From Pararhizobium sp. (GTDB lineage: Bacteria > Pseudomonadota > Alphaproteobacteria > Rhizobiales > Rhizobiaceae), in assembly GCA_030655075.1 (NCBI GenBank), contig JAURWE010000024.1:372001-436000 (forward strand): a stretch of DNA of 64,000 bases, read 5' to 3'. Shown piece after piece: positions 34,026 to 42,439 of this stretch. Numbering within the stretch: the stretch's first letter is position 1; each line of letters starts with the position of its first letter. The position numbers and the translations under genes are program-made. The notes below the pieces were generated by a model. The model was not told where the DNA came from. It searched no databases and saw only the letters and a program-made list of their open reading frames with translations.

Positions 34026-35045
34026 ATGAACACGAATTCCGCTGCCAAGAGCGCCGATACGCTCGCCCCGCAGAAACGCCGGCTCCCGCCGGAGGTCAAT
34101 ATCTTCGCCGTACTGATCGGCATTGCGCTTGTCTACGAATTGCTCGGCTGGATCTTCATCGGCCAGAGCTTCCTGATGAACTCGCAGCGCCTGACGATCA
34201 TGATCCTTCAGGTGGCCGTCATCGGCATCATCTCGGTTGGCGTCACCCAGGTCATCATCACTGGCGGCATCGACCTGTCCTCGGGCTCGGTCGTCGGCCT
34301 GACGGCGATGGTCTCGGCCAGCTTTGCCCAGGCCTCCACTTGGCCGAAGGCACTCTACCCCAGCCTGACCGACATGCCCTTCATCATCCCGATCGGCGTC
34401 GGCATCCTGATGGGCATCGCCGCCGGCTACATCAACGGGCAATTGATCGCCAAGACGAAGATACCGCCCTTCATCGCCACGCTCGGCATGATGGTTTCGG
34501 CCCGCGGCCTGTCAAAGTGGTACACCAAGGGCCAGCCGGTTTCCGGCCTGACGGAGCAGTTCAACTTCATCGGCACGGGCATCTGGCCGGTGGTCGTCTT
34601 CCTCGTCGTCGCCTTAATCTTCCACATCGCGCTGCGTTACACCCGCTACGGCAAGTTCACCTATGCGATCGGCGCGAACGTTCAGGCCGCCCGTGTTTCT
34701 GGTATCAATGTCGAAGCGCACCTGATCAAAGTCTATGCCATTGCCGGAATGCTGGCGGGTCTTGCCGGTGTGGTCACCGCAGCCCGCGCCCAGACGGCGC
34801 AGGCCGGCATGGGTGTGATGTATGAACTGGATGCGATCGCCGCAGCCGTCATCGGCGGCACCTCGCTCACCGGCGGTGTCGGTCGGATCACCGGCACGGT
34901 CATCGGCACGATCATCCTCGGCGTCATGACCTCCGGCTTTACCTTCCTTCGGGTCGACGCCTACTACCAGGAAATCGTCAAGGGCCTGATCATCATCGCC
35001 GCCGTCGTCGTCGACGTCTACCGCCAGAAGAAGCGCAAGACCTGA
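34026..35045 (+). CDS. CUT2 sugar/inositol ABC transporter permease
   Basis: 339 residues with 8-10 membrane helices. ITGGIDLSSGSVVGLTAMVS (about 78-97) is the CUT2 permease signature, and IGGTSLTGGVGRITGTVIG follows near residue 285. The GGGAGG Shine-Dalgarno precedes the ATG. It forms the inner-membrane channel for the binding protein and ATPase encoded upstream. A 12-bp hairpin lies after its stop, before iolG. Confidence 0.88.
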   Translation: MNTNSAAKSADTLAPQKRRLPPEVNIFAVLIGIALVYELLGWIFIGQSFLMNSQRLTIMILQVAVIGIISVGVTQVIITGGIDLSSGSVVGLTAMVSASFAQASTWPKALYPSLTDMPFIIPIGVGILMGIAAGYINGQLIAKTKIPPFIATLGMMVSARGLSKWYTKGQPVSGLTEQFNFIGTGIWPVVVFLVVALIFHIALRYTRYGKFTYAIGANVQAARVSGINVEAHLIKVYAIAGMLAGLAGVVTAARAQTAQAGMGVMYELDAIAAAVIGGTSLTGGVGRITGTVIGTIILGVMTSGFTFLRVDAYYQEIVKGLIIIAAVVVDVYRQKKRKT

Positions 35046-35074
35046 CATCAAAGCAGCACAAAACCTGATTACGG

Positions 35075-35104
35075 GACGCGGAGCATCGTTGTATGCTCCG
35101 CGTC
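35075..35104 (+). promoter_or_regulatory. Hairpin between the permease gene and iolG
   Basis: GACGCGGAGCAT (35075-35086) and ATGCTCCGCGTC (35093-35104) form a perfect 12-bp stem with a six-base loop and no T run. Just downstream, GGAATGA (35117-35123) and TCATTCC (35131-35137) form another inverted repeat that may be an operator for iolG. Confidence 0.6.
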
Positions 35105-35183
35105 ATCGCTTCCCCGGGAATGAGCGATTATCATTCCGATCCCCACCGGCCTTTTTGAAAGCCGCATTTTGAAAGAGACGATT

Positions 35184-36176
35184 ATGACTGTGAGATTTGG
35201 CGTTCTCGGCGCCGGACGTATCGGCAAGGTTCACGCCAAGGCCGTCAGCAACGATCCGAACGCAAAACTGGTTGCCGTTGCCGATGCATTTCCCGAAGCT
35301 GCAAACGCCATCGCAAAGGCCTATGGCTGCGACGTGCGCACGATCGAAGCAATCGAAACCGCATCCGACATCGACGCCGTGGTGATCTGCACCCCGACCG
35401 ACACCCATGCCGACCTGATCGAGCGTTTTGCCCGCGCCGGCAAGGCGATCTTCTGCGAAAAGCCGATCGACCTCGACGTCGACCGCGTGCGCGCTTGCAT
35501 GAAGGTGGTCAAGGAAACCAAGGGCAAGCTGATGGTCGGTTTCAACCGCCGCTTCGACCCGCATTTCATGGCCGTGCGCAAGGCGATCGACGACGGCAAG
35601 ATCGGTGATGTCGAGATGGTGACGATCACCTCGCGCGATCCCGGCGCCCCGCCGGTTGACTACATCAAGCGCTCCGGCGGCATTTTCCGCGACATGACGA
35701 TCCACGACTTCGACATGGCCCGTTTCCTGCTCGGCGAAGAAGTAACCGCCGTCAGCGCCACAGCCGCCGTCCTGGTCGACAAGGCCATCGGTGAAGCCGG
35801 CGACTACGACAGCGTTTCGGTTCTGCTGCAGACCGCATCCGGCAAGCAGGCGATGATCTCGAACTCGCGCCGCGCCACCTATGGCTACGACCAGCGCATC
35901 GAAGTCCACGGCTCCAAGGGTGTCGTTTCGGCCGAGAACCAGCGCCCGGTCTCGATCGAAATCGCCAATGGCGATGGGTACACCCGCCCGCCGCTGCATG
36001 ATTTCTTCATGACCCGCTACACCGAAGCCTATGCCAACGAAATCGCCGCCTTCATCGCCTCGATAGAGAAGGGCACCGAAGTCTCCCCATCCGGCGCCGA
36101 CGGTCTGGCCGCTTTGGCACTTGCCGATGCAGCCGTACGGTCGGTCAAGGAAAAGAAACTCATCGCCGTCGCCTGA
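35184..36176 (+). CDS. iolG: Inositol 2-dehydrogenase
   Basis: 330 residues, the same length as S. meliloti IdhA, which it strongly resembles from memory. The NAD-binding motif is GVLGAGRIGKVHAKA (6-20). The catalytic residues of inositol dehydrogenases are readable as Lys93 (CEKPI), Asp170 and His174 (IFRDMTIHDFDMARFLLG). It oxidises myo-inositol (or another cyclitol) to an inosose with NAD. The preferred start is the ATG at 35184 with AGAG upstream; a TTG 15 bases earlier also exists. It closes the cyclitol cluster and is followed by two tandem terminators. iolBCDE are not in the window. Confidence 0.92.
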   Translation: MTVRFGVLGAGRIGKVHAKAVSNDPNAKLVAVADAFPEAANAIAKAYGCDVRTIEAIETASDIDAVVICTPTDTHADLIERFARAGKAIFCEKPIDLDVDRVRACMKVVKETKGKLMVGFNRRFDPHFMAVRKAIDDGKIGDVEMVTITSRDPGAPPVDYIKRSGGIFRDMTIHDFDMARFLLGEEVTAVSATAAVLVDKAIGEAGDYDSVSVLLQTASGKQAMISNSRRATYGYDQRIEVHGSKGVVSAENQRPVSIEIANGDGYTRPPLHDFFMTRYTEAYANEIAAFIASIEKGTEVSPSGADGLAALALADAAVRSVKEKKLIAVA

Positions 36177-36195
36177 GAAAAATATCCTCATAGAG

Positions 36196-36222
36196 ACAGG
36201 CCGGGCACGTTGCCCGGCCTGT
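36196..36222 (+). terminator. First of two tandem terminator hairpins after iolG
   Basis: ACAGGCCGGGCA (36196-36207) and TGCCCGGCCTGT (36211-36222) form a perfect 12-bp stem with a three-base loop, followed by GTTTAT. Confidence 0.7.
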
Positions 36223-36241
36223 GTTTATCCTCATAAAAACT

Positions 36242-36267
36242 GCCGGACACCTTGCCCGGCCTTTTTT
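36242..36267 (+). terminator. Second tandem terminator after iolG
   Basis: GCCGGACA and TGCCCGGC form an 8-bp stem with one mismatch and a CCT loop, followed by CTTTTTT. Its stem sequence is a shortened copy of the preceding hairpin, so the pair looks duplicated. Confidence 0.75.
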
Positions 36268-37489
36268 ATGCGCCGGCAGCAATGCGCGAGCCGGCAATAT
36301 CCTGGTCGATCTGGGTCAGGCCCTTGTCCACATGCCCGGCAAACACCAGCCCCTGTTCGTCGGCGAGAACCGAGATATCCGGCAGGCCGTTCAGCCGCAC
36401 ATCGAGCGATGCCGCCAGCCCTTCCTCGATCCCCTGTGACAGCAGATCGTAATAGCGCGTCCCAAGCCCGGTGATGGCGATCGGCATGCGCTCATAAAGC
36501 GCCAGCATGCGCGACAGCCCCAAACCGAGCGCCAGCCCGGCCTGGCGAAAGGCGTAGCCCGCCATGCGGTTACCCTGGCGCGCGCTCGCTGCCAGCTTGT
36601 CCATTTCGGCAAGCGGAACGAATTTGGCCGGAACCGCATCGGCCGGAGCTTCGAACGCCGTGCGCAGAATTCCATAAAATCCTGCGGACGCCTCGATACA
36701 GCCGCGCGATCCGCAGCGGCAGAGGCCTCCCGACGCATTGTGCAGCATATGTCCGAAATTCGGCGCCGTAACGCTGAACGCGCCGTAGCGGTCTCGGCGG
36801 GCAACGCCGAGCCCGATGCTGTGGCCGAGCGACAGGGCGGCAACCGCACGAAACCTGTTGCTTCGTTTGGCCTCCATCTGAACGGCAATGGCCTGCGCGA
36901 CCAGAAGCGTTTCGTTGACGAGACTGATATTGGCGTCGTTGAACGAGGCAAGCACCGTCCTGAAATCGATGCGCGCGTCGCCGAACGCCGGCGACCACAC
37001 AAGCCGGGCACTGTCCGGCTCCACCAGCCCCTTGCTGCTCAGCGAAATCGACAGAATCTGCGAGCGGTCAAGGCTTGAGCGCCGGACAAGGCGATCGAGG
37101 GCTTCGATGAGACCGCTGACGAATGCACCCGTTCCCGGCTGGCTGTGATTGCGGGCTTCTTCGAAGCGGTCCATCAGCGTGCCGGAATAATCGACCAGCG
37201 AGTACTGTACGATATCGGACGAAATGCGGACGACGATCAGGTAACCGCAGTCGCGCCGCTGCGAGAAAAACACCCGCGGCCGGCCGCGGCCGGAACTCGT
37301 CTGCTGTTCGGATTTCTCGATGATCCGCGCCCGCTCCATGTCCGCCGTGATGGCAGAAATGGTCGCCGAGGACAGGCCCGTCATGCCCGAGAGATCCGTA
37401 TGCGCCAACGGTCCATGACGGCGCAGCGCCTCCAGAACCAGCATGCTGTTCTGTTGACGGACCAACTCCGAACTGGACTTCATCAGCAT
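36266..37489 (-). CDS. ROK-family transcriptional regulator (XylR-type)
   Basis: 407 residues from an ATG CTG ATG start at about 37489. The N-terminal winged-helix HTH reads SELVRQQNSMLVLEALRRHG and TGLSSATISAITADMERARI, followed by a ROK domain with the zinc motif CRCGSRGCIEASAG (around residue 260). ROK repressors of this design control xylose and fructose uptake genes. It is divergent from a xylF-type gene, with a 21-bp perfect palindrome in between. I reject the ORF extension to 37636, since it would translate the operator. The ligand is inferred to be xylose or a similar aldose. Confidence 0.85.
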   Translation of the reverse strand: MLMKSSSELVRQQNSMLVLEALRRHGPLAHTDLSGMTGLSSATISAITADMERARIIEKSEQQTSSGRGRPRVFFSQRRDCGYLIVVRISSDIVQYSLVDYSGTLMDRFEEARNHSQPGTGAFVSGLIEALDRLVRRSSLDRSQILSISLSSKGLVEPDSARLVWSPAFGDARIDFRTVLASFNDANISLVNETLLVAQAIAVQMEAKRSNRFRAVAALSLGHSIGLGVARRDRYGAFSVTAPNFGHMLHNASGGLCRCGSRGCIEASAGFYGILRTAFEAPADAVPAKFVPLAEMDKLAASARQGNRMAGYAFRQAGLALGLGLSRMLALYERMPIAITGLGTRYYDLLSQGIEEGLAASLDVRLNGLPDISVLADEQGLVFAGHVDKGLTQIDQDIAGSRIAAGA

Positions 37490-37608
37490 TGCGACATCCC
37501 GATCATTGCCGGCACACCAACAGCAAATGCTCCTTCCAAAGCACCCGCAGCGGTCGCCGCCAAGCTGTTCGCACCCTTGTTGACAGCCTGCTAAAACTCT
37601 GACATCTA

Positions 37609-37629
37609 TTTTCTCGACTGTCGAGAAAA
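37609..37629. promoter_or_regulatory. 21-bp palindromic operator for the ROK regulator
   Basis: TTTTCTCGAC (37609-37618), a central T, and GTCGAGAAAA (37620-37629) form a perfect 10-1-10 palindrome between the divergent ROK and xylF-type genes, 95 bases before the xylF start. Confidence 0.75.
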
Positions 37630-37723
37630 AACTCAATCGGGGCTTATCGACGGTTCTTCATGATCGGCTGATTGTTTGTGCGGGAGGTTCGCGCAGCAGC
37701 CGGTGACCACTTGGGAGGACATA

Positions 37724-38764
37724 ATGAAGTCGTTTTACAAGCTGATGGCAGGCGCTGCCATCATCGTATCCATGCATTCCGCAGCCGCCGCCAAGGATCT
37801 GACGATCGGCGTTTCCTGGTCGAACTTCCAGGAAGAACGCTGGAAGACAGACGAAGCCGCCATCAAGTCGGCACTCGAAGCATCCGGCGACAAGTACATC
37901 TCCGCCGACGCACAGGCCTCTGCCGCAAAGCAGCTGACCGACATCGAATCGCTGATCGCCCAGGGCGCGAACGCCATTATCGTTCTCGCTCAGGATTCGG
38001 AAGCCATCGGTCCGGCCATCGAAAAGGCCGCCGCTGAAGGCATCCCGGTCGTCGGTTACGACCGCCTGATCGAAAACCCTGCCGCCTATTACATCACCTT
38101 CGACAACAAGGAAGTCGGCCGCATGCAGGCCGCCGAAGTGTTCAAGGTAAAGCCGGAAGGCAACTACGTCTTCATCAAGGGCGCCTCGACCGATCCGAAC
38201 GCCGATTTCCTCTTTTCCGGTCAGATGGAAGTGCTGAAGGAAGCTATGGATGCCGGCAAGATCAAGAATGTCGGTGAAGCCTATACGGACGGCTGGAAGC
38301 CTGAAGTTGCCCAGAAAAACATGGAACAGTTCCTGACCTCGAACGACAACAAGGTCGACGGCGTTGTGTCGTCGAACGACGGCATGGCCGGCGGCGTTGT
38401 TGCAGCGCTCGAAGCCCAGGGCCTCGCCGGTTCCGTACCGGTCTCCGGCCAGGACGGCGACAAGGCCGCTCTGAACCGCGTCGCTCTCGGCACCCAGACC
38501 GTTTCTGTCTGGAAGGACAGCCGCGAACTCGGCAAGAAGGCCGGCGAAATCGCCGTCGCTCTGGCCGGCGGCACCGCCATGGACGCCATCCCGGGCACGG
38601 TGAAGTTTGCCGGCGGTCCGAAGGCTGTTGAAATGCAGTCGTTCTTCATCGCACCGCAGCCGATCACCAAGGACAACCTGAACGTCGTCATCGACGCGGG
38701 CTGGATCTCCAAGGATGAAACCTGCCAGGGCGTGAAGGCCGGAACCGTTGCTGTCTGCAACTGA
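37724..38764 (+). CDS. xylF: D-xylose-type periplasmic binding protein XylF
   Basis: 346 residues; ATG at 37724 with GGGAGGAC upstream. The signal peptide (MKSFYKLMAGAAIIVSMHSAAAA) ends near residue 23. IGVSWSNFQEERWKTDEAAI, GYDRLIENPAAYYITFDNKE, DGWKPEVAQKNMEQFLTS and SGQDGDKAALNRVALGTQT line up well with E. coli XylF, including the DNK/DGW sugar-site region. It delivers xylose or a related aldose to the downstream permease. It is first in a three-gene operon, with a hairpin between it and the permease gene. Confidence 0.87.
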   Translation: MKSFYKLMAGAAIIVSMHSAAAAKDLTIGVSWSNFQEERWKTDEAAIKSALEASGDKYISADAQASAAKQLTDIESLIAQGANAIIVLAQDSEAIGPAIEKAAAEGIPVVGYDRLIENPAAYYITFDNKEVGRMQAAEVFKVKPEGNYVFIKGASTDPNADFLFSGQMEVLKEAMDAGKIKNVGEAYTDGWKPEVAQKNMEQFLTSNDNKVDGVVSSNDGMAGGVVAALEAQGLAGSVPVSGQDGDKAALNRVALGTQTVSVWKDSRELGKKAGEIAVALAGGTAMDAIPGTVKFAGGPKAVEMQSFFIAPQPITKDNLNVVIDAGWISKDETCQGVKAGTVAVCN

Positions 38765-38803
38765 TCCGATCCTGACCATGGATAGCTGATATCCCGTTGA
38801 GAG

Positions 38804-38828
38804 CGCCGCAGCGTCACCCGTTGCGGCG
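38804..38828 (+). promoter_or_regulatory. Intercistronic hairpin after xylF
   Basis: CGCCGCAGCG (38804-38813) and CGTTGCGGCG (38819-38828) form a 10-bp stem with one G-U pair and a five-base loop. Only a short TT run follows. It is the third binding-protein gene in the window with such a hairpin after it. Confidence 0.55.
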
Positions 38829-38971
38829 TTTCCCCTATATGAGGATGTGACCATATGGCGCCGGTGCGCCAGGGTCAGCCCGGATATTCACACGACAAAC
38901 TCTGGGGCCCTGGCGTCAAGACGCACAGGCTTGTTGCTCCAACGGAAACTATGAGGGGGAGTACAAAGGAA

Positions 38972-40297
38972 ATGGCACAGAACACCATTGCCACACCTTC
39001 CAGCGGCGCCCGCCAGTTGCACGGAACAGCGATACAGCGTTTCCTGCAGGCGACCGAGATCGACACCCGGCTGCTCGGGATGATCGGCGCGCTGATGATC
39101 ATCTGGCTTGGATTCCAGCTTTCGACCGGCGGCCTGTTTGGCGGCCTCTTCCTGACACCGCGCAACCTGTGGAACCTGACCGTGCAGGCCTCGTCCGTCT
39201 CGGTCATGGCCACGGGCATGGTGCTGGTCATCGTCACCCGCAACATCGATCTGTCGGTTGGCTCGATCCTTGGCTTCGTCGGCATGATCATGGCAATCAC
39301 CCAGGCGAAAATATTGCCGACCCTGATCGGCTTCGACAATCCGGCCACCTGGATCATCGCGCTCACCGTCGGCATTCTGCTCGGGACCGCCATCGGCGCC
39401 TTCCAGGGCATGATCATCGCCTTCCTCAACGTGCCTGCCTTCATCGTCACGCTTGGCGGCCTGCTGGTCTGGCGCGCGGCCGCCTTCCTCGTCATCAGCG
39501 GCGCCACAGTCGCCCCGATGGACACGAAATTCCGCCTGATGGGCGGCGGCGCCGAGGGCTCGATCGGTGCCACGGCAAGCTGGGTCGTCGGCGTCATCGC
39601 CTGCGTCGTCATCGTCCTGTCGATCATCAACTCACGCAAGCAGCGCAAGCGCTTCGGCTTTCCGCTGCGTCCGATGTGGGCGGAATATTTCCTCTCCGTC
39701 ATCGGCTGCATCATGGTTCTGGGCTCGGTCTGGGTGCTGAACAGCTACTATATGCCGATCAACCTCGCCAAGAAATACGCCGAAACCCACAACATACCCT
39801 GGCCTGAAGGCGGATTGCAGATACCGCTCGGCATTGCCATTCCGGTGCTGATGGCCGTCGGCATCGCCATCGCCATGAGCTTCCTCACCACCCGCACCCG
39901 CTTCGGCCGCTATGTCTTCGCCATCGGCGGCAACCCGGAGGCCGCCGAGCTCGCCGGCATCAAGACCCGCTGGGTGACCGTGCGCATTTTCGCGCTGATG
40001 GGGGCGCTCTGCGCCATCGCAGCGGCGATTTCCACCGCCCGCCTCAATGCCGCGACCAATGCGCAGGGCACGCTCGACGAGCTCTACACCATCGCCGCAG
40101 CCGTCATCGGCGGCACCTCCCTTGCCGGTGGCATGGGCACGATCGCCGGCGCCATGCTCGGCGCCATAGTCATGCAATCCCTGCAGTCGGGGATGGTGCT
40201 CCTGCGCGTCGACACGCCGCTTCAGAGCATCGTCATCGGTATCGTACTGGTCATGGCCGTCTGGCTCGACACAGTCTACCGCTCCCGGGCCAAGTGA
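38972..40297 (+). CDS. xylH: Xylose-type ABC transporter permease XylH
   Basis: 441 residues from the ATG at 38972, with GAGGGGGAG ten bases upstream; ATG 38951 is also possible. It has about 11-12 membrane helices with the CUT2 motif VTRNIDLSVGSILGFVGMI and the late IGGTSLAGGMGTIAGAMLG. It is longer than ribose-type permeases because of an extra segment around residues 200-290, as in XylH. It is the channel component, upstream of a single-domain ATPase gene by 14 bases. Confidence 0.85.
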   Translation: MAQNTIATPSSGARQLHGTAIQRFLQATEIDTRLLGMIGALMIIWLGFQLSTGGLFGGLFLTPRNLWNLTVQASSVSVMATGMVLVIVTRNIDLSVGSILGFVGMIMAITQAKILPTLIGFDNPATWIIALTVGILLGTAIGAFQGMIIAFLNVPAFIVTLGGLLVWRAAAFLVISGATVAPMDTKFRLMGGGAEGSIGATASWVVGVIACVVIVLSIINSRKQRKRFGFPLRPMWAEYFLSVIGCIMVLGSVWVLNSYYMPINLAKKYAETHNIPWPEGGLQIPLGIAIPVLMAVGIAIAMSFLTTRTRFGRYVFAIGGNPEAAELAGIKTRWVTVRIFALMGALCAIAAAISTARLNAATNAQGTLDELYTIAAAVIGGTSLAGGMGTIAGAMLGAIVMQSLQSGMVLLRVDTPLQSIVIGIVLVMAVWLDTVYRSRAK

Positions 40298-40311
40298 GAG
40301 GAGTTCGAACA

Positions 40312-41097
40312 ATGACCGAACAACGCACTCCACTGGTGGAAATGAAAAACATTTCCATCTCCTTCGGCGGCATTCACGCCGTCGACAACGCCTCGATCGA
40401 CCTCTTCCCCGGTGAAGTGGTGGCCCTTCTCGGCCACAATGGCGCCGGCAAGTCGACGCTGATCAAGATTCTCTCGGGCGCCTACAAGCGTGACGCCGGC
40501 GAAATCCTGATCAATGGCGAAGAGGCCAACATCTCCAATCCGCGCGACGCCAAGAGATACGGCATCGAGACGATCTACCAGACGCTGGCCGTCGCCGACA
40601 ATGTCGACGCCGCTGCCAACCTCTATCTCGGACGCGAGCTGCGCACCCCCTGGGGCACGCTCGACGACGTGGCGATGGAAGCCAAGGCGCGCGAGGTCAT
40701 GGGGCGTCTCAACCCCAACTTCCGCCGCTTCAAGGAACCGGTGAAGGCGCTCTCCGGCGGCCAGCGCCAGTCGGTGGCCATCGCCCGCGCCATCCTGTTC
40801 GACGCCCGCATCCTGATCATGGACGAGCCGACGGCAGCGCTCGGCCCCCAGGAAACTGCCCAGGTCGGCGAACTGATCAAGCAGCTGAAGAGCGAAGGCA
40901 TCGGCATCTTCCTGATCAGCCACGACATCCACGACGTCTTCGACCTCGCCGACCGCGTCTCTGTCATGAAGAACGGCGCCGTCGTCGGCCACGCCAGAAC
41001 CGAGGATGTCACCAAGGATGAAGTGCTCGGCATGATCATCCTCGGCAAGGTCCCGCCAAAGGCCATCCCCGGCCCCGGCGCCATGCAGATGGTCTAA
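40312..41097 (+). CDS. xylG: Sugar ABC transporter ATPase (single domain, XylG/FrcA-like)
   Basis: 261 residues; ATG at 40312 with GAGAGGAG nine bases upstream. It has one nucleotide-binding domain: Walker A GHNGAGKST (about 40-48), signature LSGGQRQSVAIARA, Walker B ILIMDEPTAALGP and H-loop LISHDIHD. E. coli XylG has two fused domains of about 510 residues, whereas rhizobial fructose/xylose systems often use a single-domain ATPase in this gene order, presumably as a homodimer. It ends the operon at a clear terminator. Confidence 0.85.
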   Translation: MTEQRTPLVEMKNISISFGGIHAVDNASIDLFPGEVVALLGHNGAGKSTLIKILSGAYKRDAGEILINGEEANISNPRDAKRYGIETIYQTLAVADNVDAAANLYLGRELRTPWGTLDDVAMEAKAREVMGRLNPNFRRFKEPVKALSGGQRQSVAIARAILFDARILIMDEPTAALGPQETAQVGELIKQLKSEGIGIFLISHDIHDVFDLADRVSVMKNGAVVGHARTEDVTKDEVLGMIILGKVPPKAIPGPGAMQMV

Positions 41098-41139
41098 CCG
41101 ACGTCTGGCGGAACATCCCAACGTCTGCAAGAACATCAC

Positions 41140-41166
41140 AGGCGGTCCGGCAACGGGCCGCCTTTT
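41140..41166 (+). terminator. Terminator of the xylFHG-type operon
   Basis: AGGCGGTCCG (41140-41149) pairs with CGGGCCGCCT (41154-41163), with one G-U pair and a GCAA loop, followed by TTTT. Confidence 0.8.
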
Positions 41167-41181
41167 GCTTCCGTGCACCCC

Positions 41182-41883
41182 TCACCAATCGATGGCGCTG
41201 CCGTCATAGGCAAAGAAGCCGCCCGTATCCGTAGCCGCCAGTTTGTCGATGACGGCAAGCAACCGTCGGGCTGCGAACTCCGGCGAAAAGACATCGCGGT
41301 CGGCAGCGAACTTGGCGCTGAGTGCGGTCGCCACCGTGCCCGGGTGCAGGGCGACCACCACCGCCTGCCCGTTGCTGCGGTTAATCTCGATCGCCGCCGT
41401 GCGGACGATTTGGTTGAGCGCTGCCTTGGCCGCCCGGTAGGAAATCCAGCCACCCAGCCGGTTGTCGCCGATCGAGCCGACGCGCGCCGACAGGCTGGCA
41501 AACACCGCCCGCCGGCCACGTGGCATCAGCGGCGAAAAATGCTTGAGAAGAAGCGCCGGCCCGATGGCATTGAGCGCGAATTGCCGCGCCATCGCATCGG
41601 GATCGATCGTCCGGATCGTCTTCTCCGGCCCAACGCCGCCGATCTCCAGTCCGCCGGTCGCATCGAAGATCAGATCGAACATTCCATGCTCCGCCTGAAG
41701 CCGCTCCGCCGCCACCCGGATCGAGACCTCGTCGGTCAGATCGAACCCGGCATTGACACTGCGGGATAGACCGACGGCAGCGGCACAGGCCTGCTCGTTC
41801 CGGAGCGCCGACAACACCGCCCCGCCTATACCGCCGCTGGCCCCGACCACCAGCGCCTTGAACCCGTCCTGAAACGATCGCAT
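41182..41883 (-). CDS. Short-chain dehydrogenase/reductase
   Basis: 233 residues; ATG at 41883 with GGGAG upstream, chosen over a longer frame to 41982. The cofactor motif is ALVVGASGGIGGAVLSAL (about 9-26), and the catalytic region has SLSARVGSIGDN with Ser plus SYRAAKAAL (Tyr-x-x-x-Lys). The substrate-binding NAIGP motif replaces the usual NAG. Relatives are annotated as C-factor-like SDRs. The substrate is unknown. It is a single gene convergent with the xyl-type operon. Confidence 0.83.
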   Translation of the reverse strand: MRSFQDGFKALVVGASGGIGGAVLSALRNEQACAAAVGLSRSVNAGFDLTDEVSIRVAAERLQAEHGMFDLIFDATGGLEIGGVGPEKTIRTIDPDAMARQFALNAIGPALLLKHFSPLMPRGRRAVFASLSARVGSIGDNRLGGWISYRAAKAALNQIVRTAAIEINRSNGQAVVVALHPGTVATALSAKFAADRDVFSPEFAARRLLAVIDKLAATDTGGFFAYDGSAIDW

Positions 41884-42122
41884 GCCCTGCTCCCAACGCG
41901 CCGCACCAAGGCACCGCCTCACCCGGTTCGATATCGAACGATACTTTGCGGGCCACGCAAATCGATACGCAAGCCTGCCCACCCCGGATCATGACCGCGC
42001 CGGCTTTCAGCACCGGCAGCATTTCCTGCGCACCGACAGCATTTCCGCATTGAAGCCGGACACATCCTGGGTTATGAACCGCTCACCAGACACGCGCTTC
42101 GGCACCTTGCCTTTGCGCCGAT

Positions 42123-42199
42123 GCACCCGTAGCTCAGCTGGATAGAGTGCTGCCCTCCGAAGGCAGAGGTCACTGGTTCGAATCCAGTCGGGTGCACCA
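42123..42199 (+). tRNA. tRNA-Arg (anticodon CCG)
   Basis: A complete cloverleaf of 77 bases with encoded CCA. The acceptor arms are GCACCCG (42123-42129) and CGGGTGC (42189-42195). The anticodon stem CTGCC/GGCAG encloses CTCCGAA with anticodon CCG at 42157-42159, and the T loop is TTCGAAT in an ACTGG/CCAGT stem. It reads CGG arginine codons. No integrase gene or duplicated tRNA end is seen nearby. Confidence 0.97.
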
Positions 42200-42388
42200 T
42201 TTCTAAATATTTGAATCTCGATATTTGATTCATCCTTCCTATTTTGGATTTGTGCCGTCGCCGCAAATCCGATGACGCTTGTCATGTCGCTCAAGCTTTC
42301 ATCGATGTAGCAACCAACACCTTACCGGCGCACTGACAATGCGGGTCCGCACAACGTCCCGGAAAATCGAGATGTTGTCCCCAACAGA

Positions 42389-42413
42389 AAAGCCCTCCAA
42401 CACGGAGGGCTTT
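42389..42413 (-). terminator. Terminator of the aldolase gene
   Basis: AAAGCCCTCC (42389-42398) and GGAGGGCTTT (42404-42413) form a perfect 10-bp stem. Read on the minus strand the stem ends in a TTTT run. Confidence 0.85.
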
Positions 42414-42439
42414 CGACGTTTTACAGGCTCTCAAAAATC

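Noticed and set aside
37490..37636. N-terminal extension of the ROK regulator to a TTG at 37636
   Set aside because: It would translate the 21-bp palindrome and has a Cys/Gly-rich composition unlike ROK proteins; the ATG at about 37489 begins at the HTH.
42123..42199. tRNA-Arg as an attachment site of an integrative element
   Set aside because: No integrase gene, no direct repeat of the tRNA 3' end, and no shift in gene content was seen on either side.
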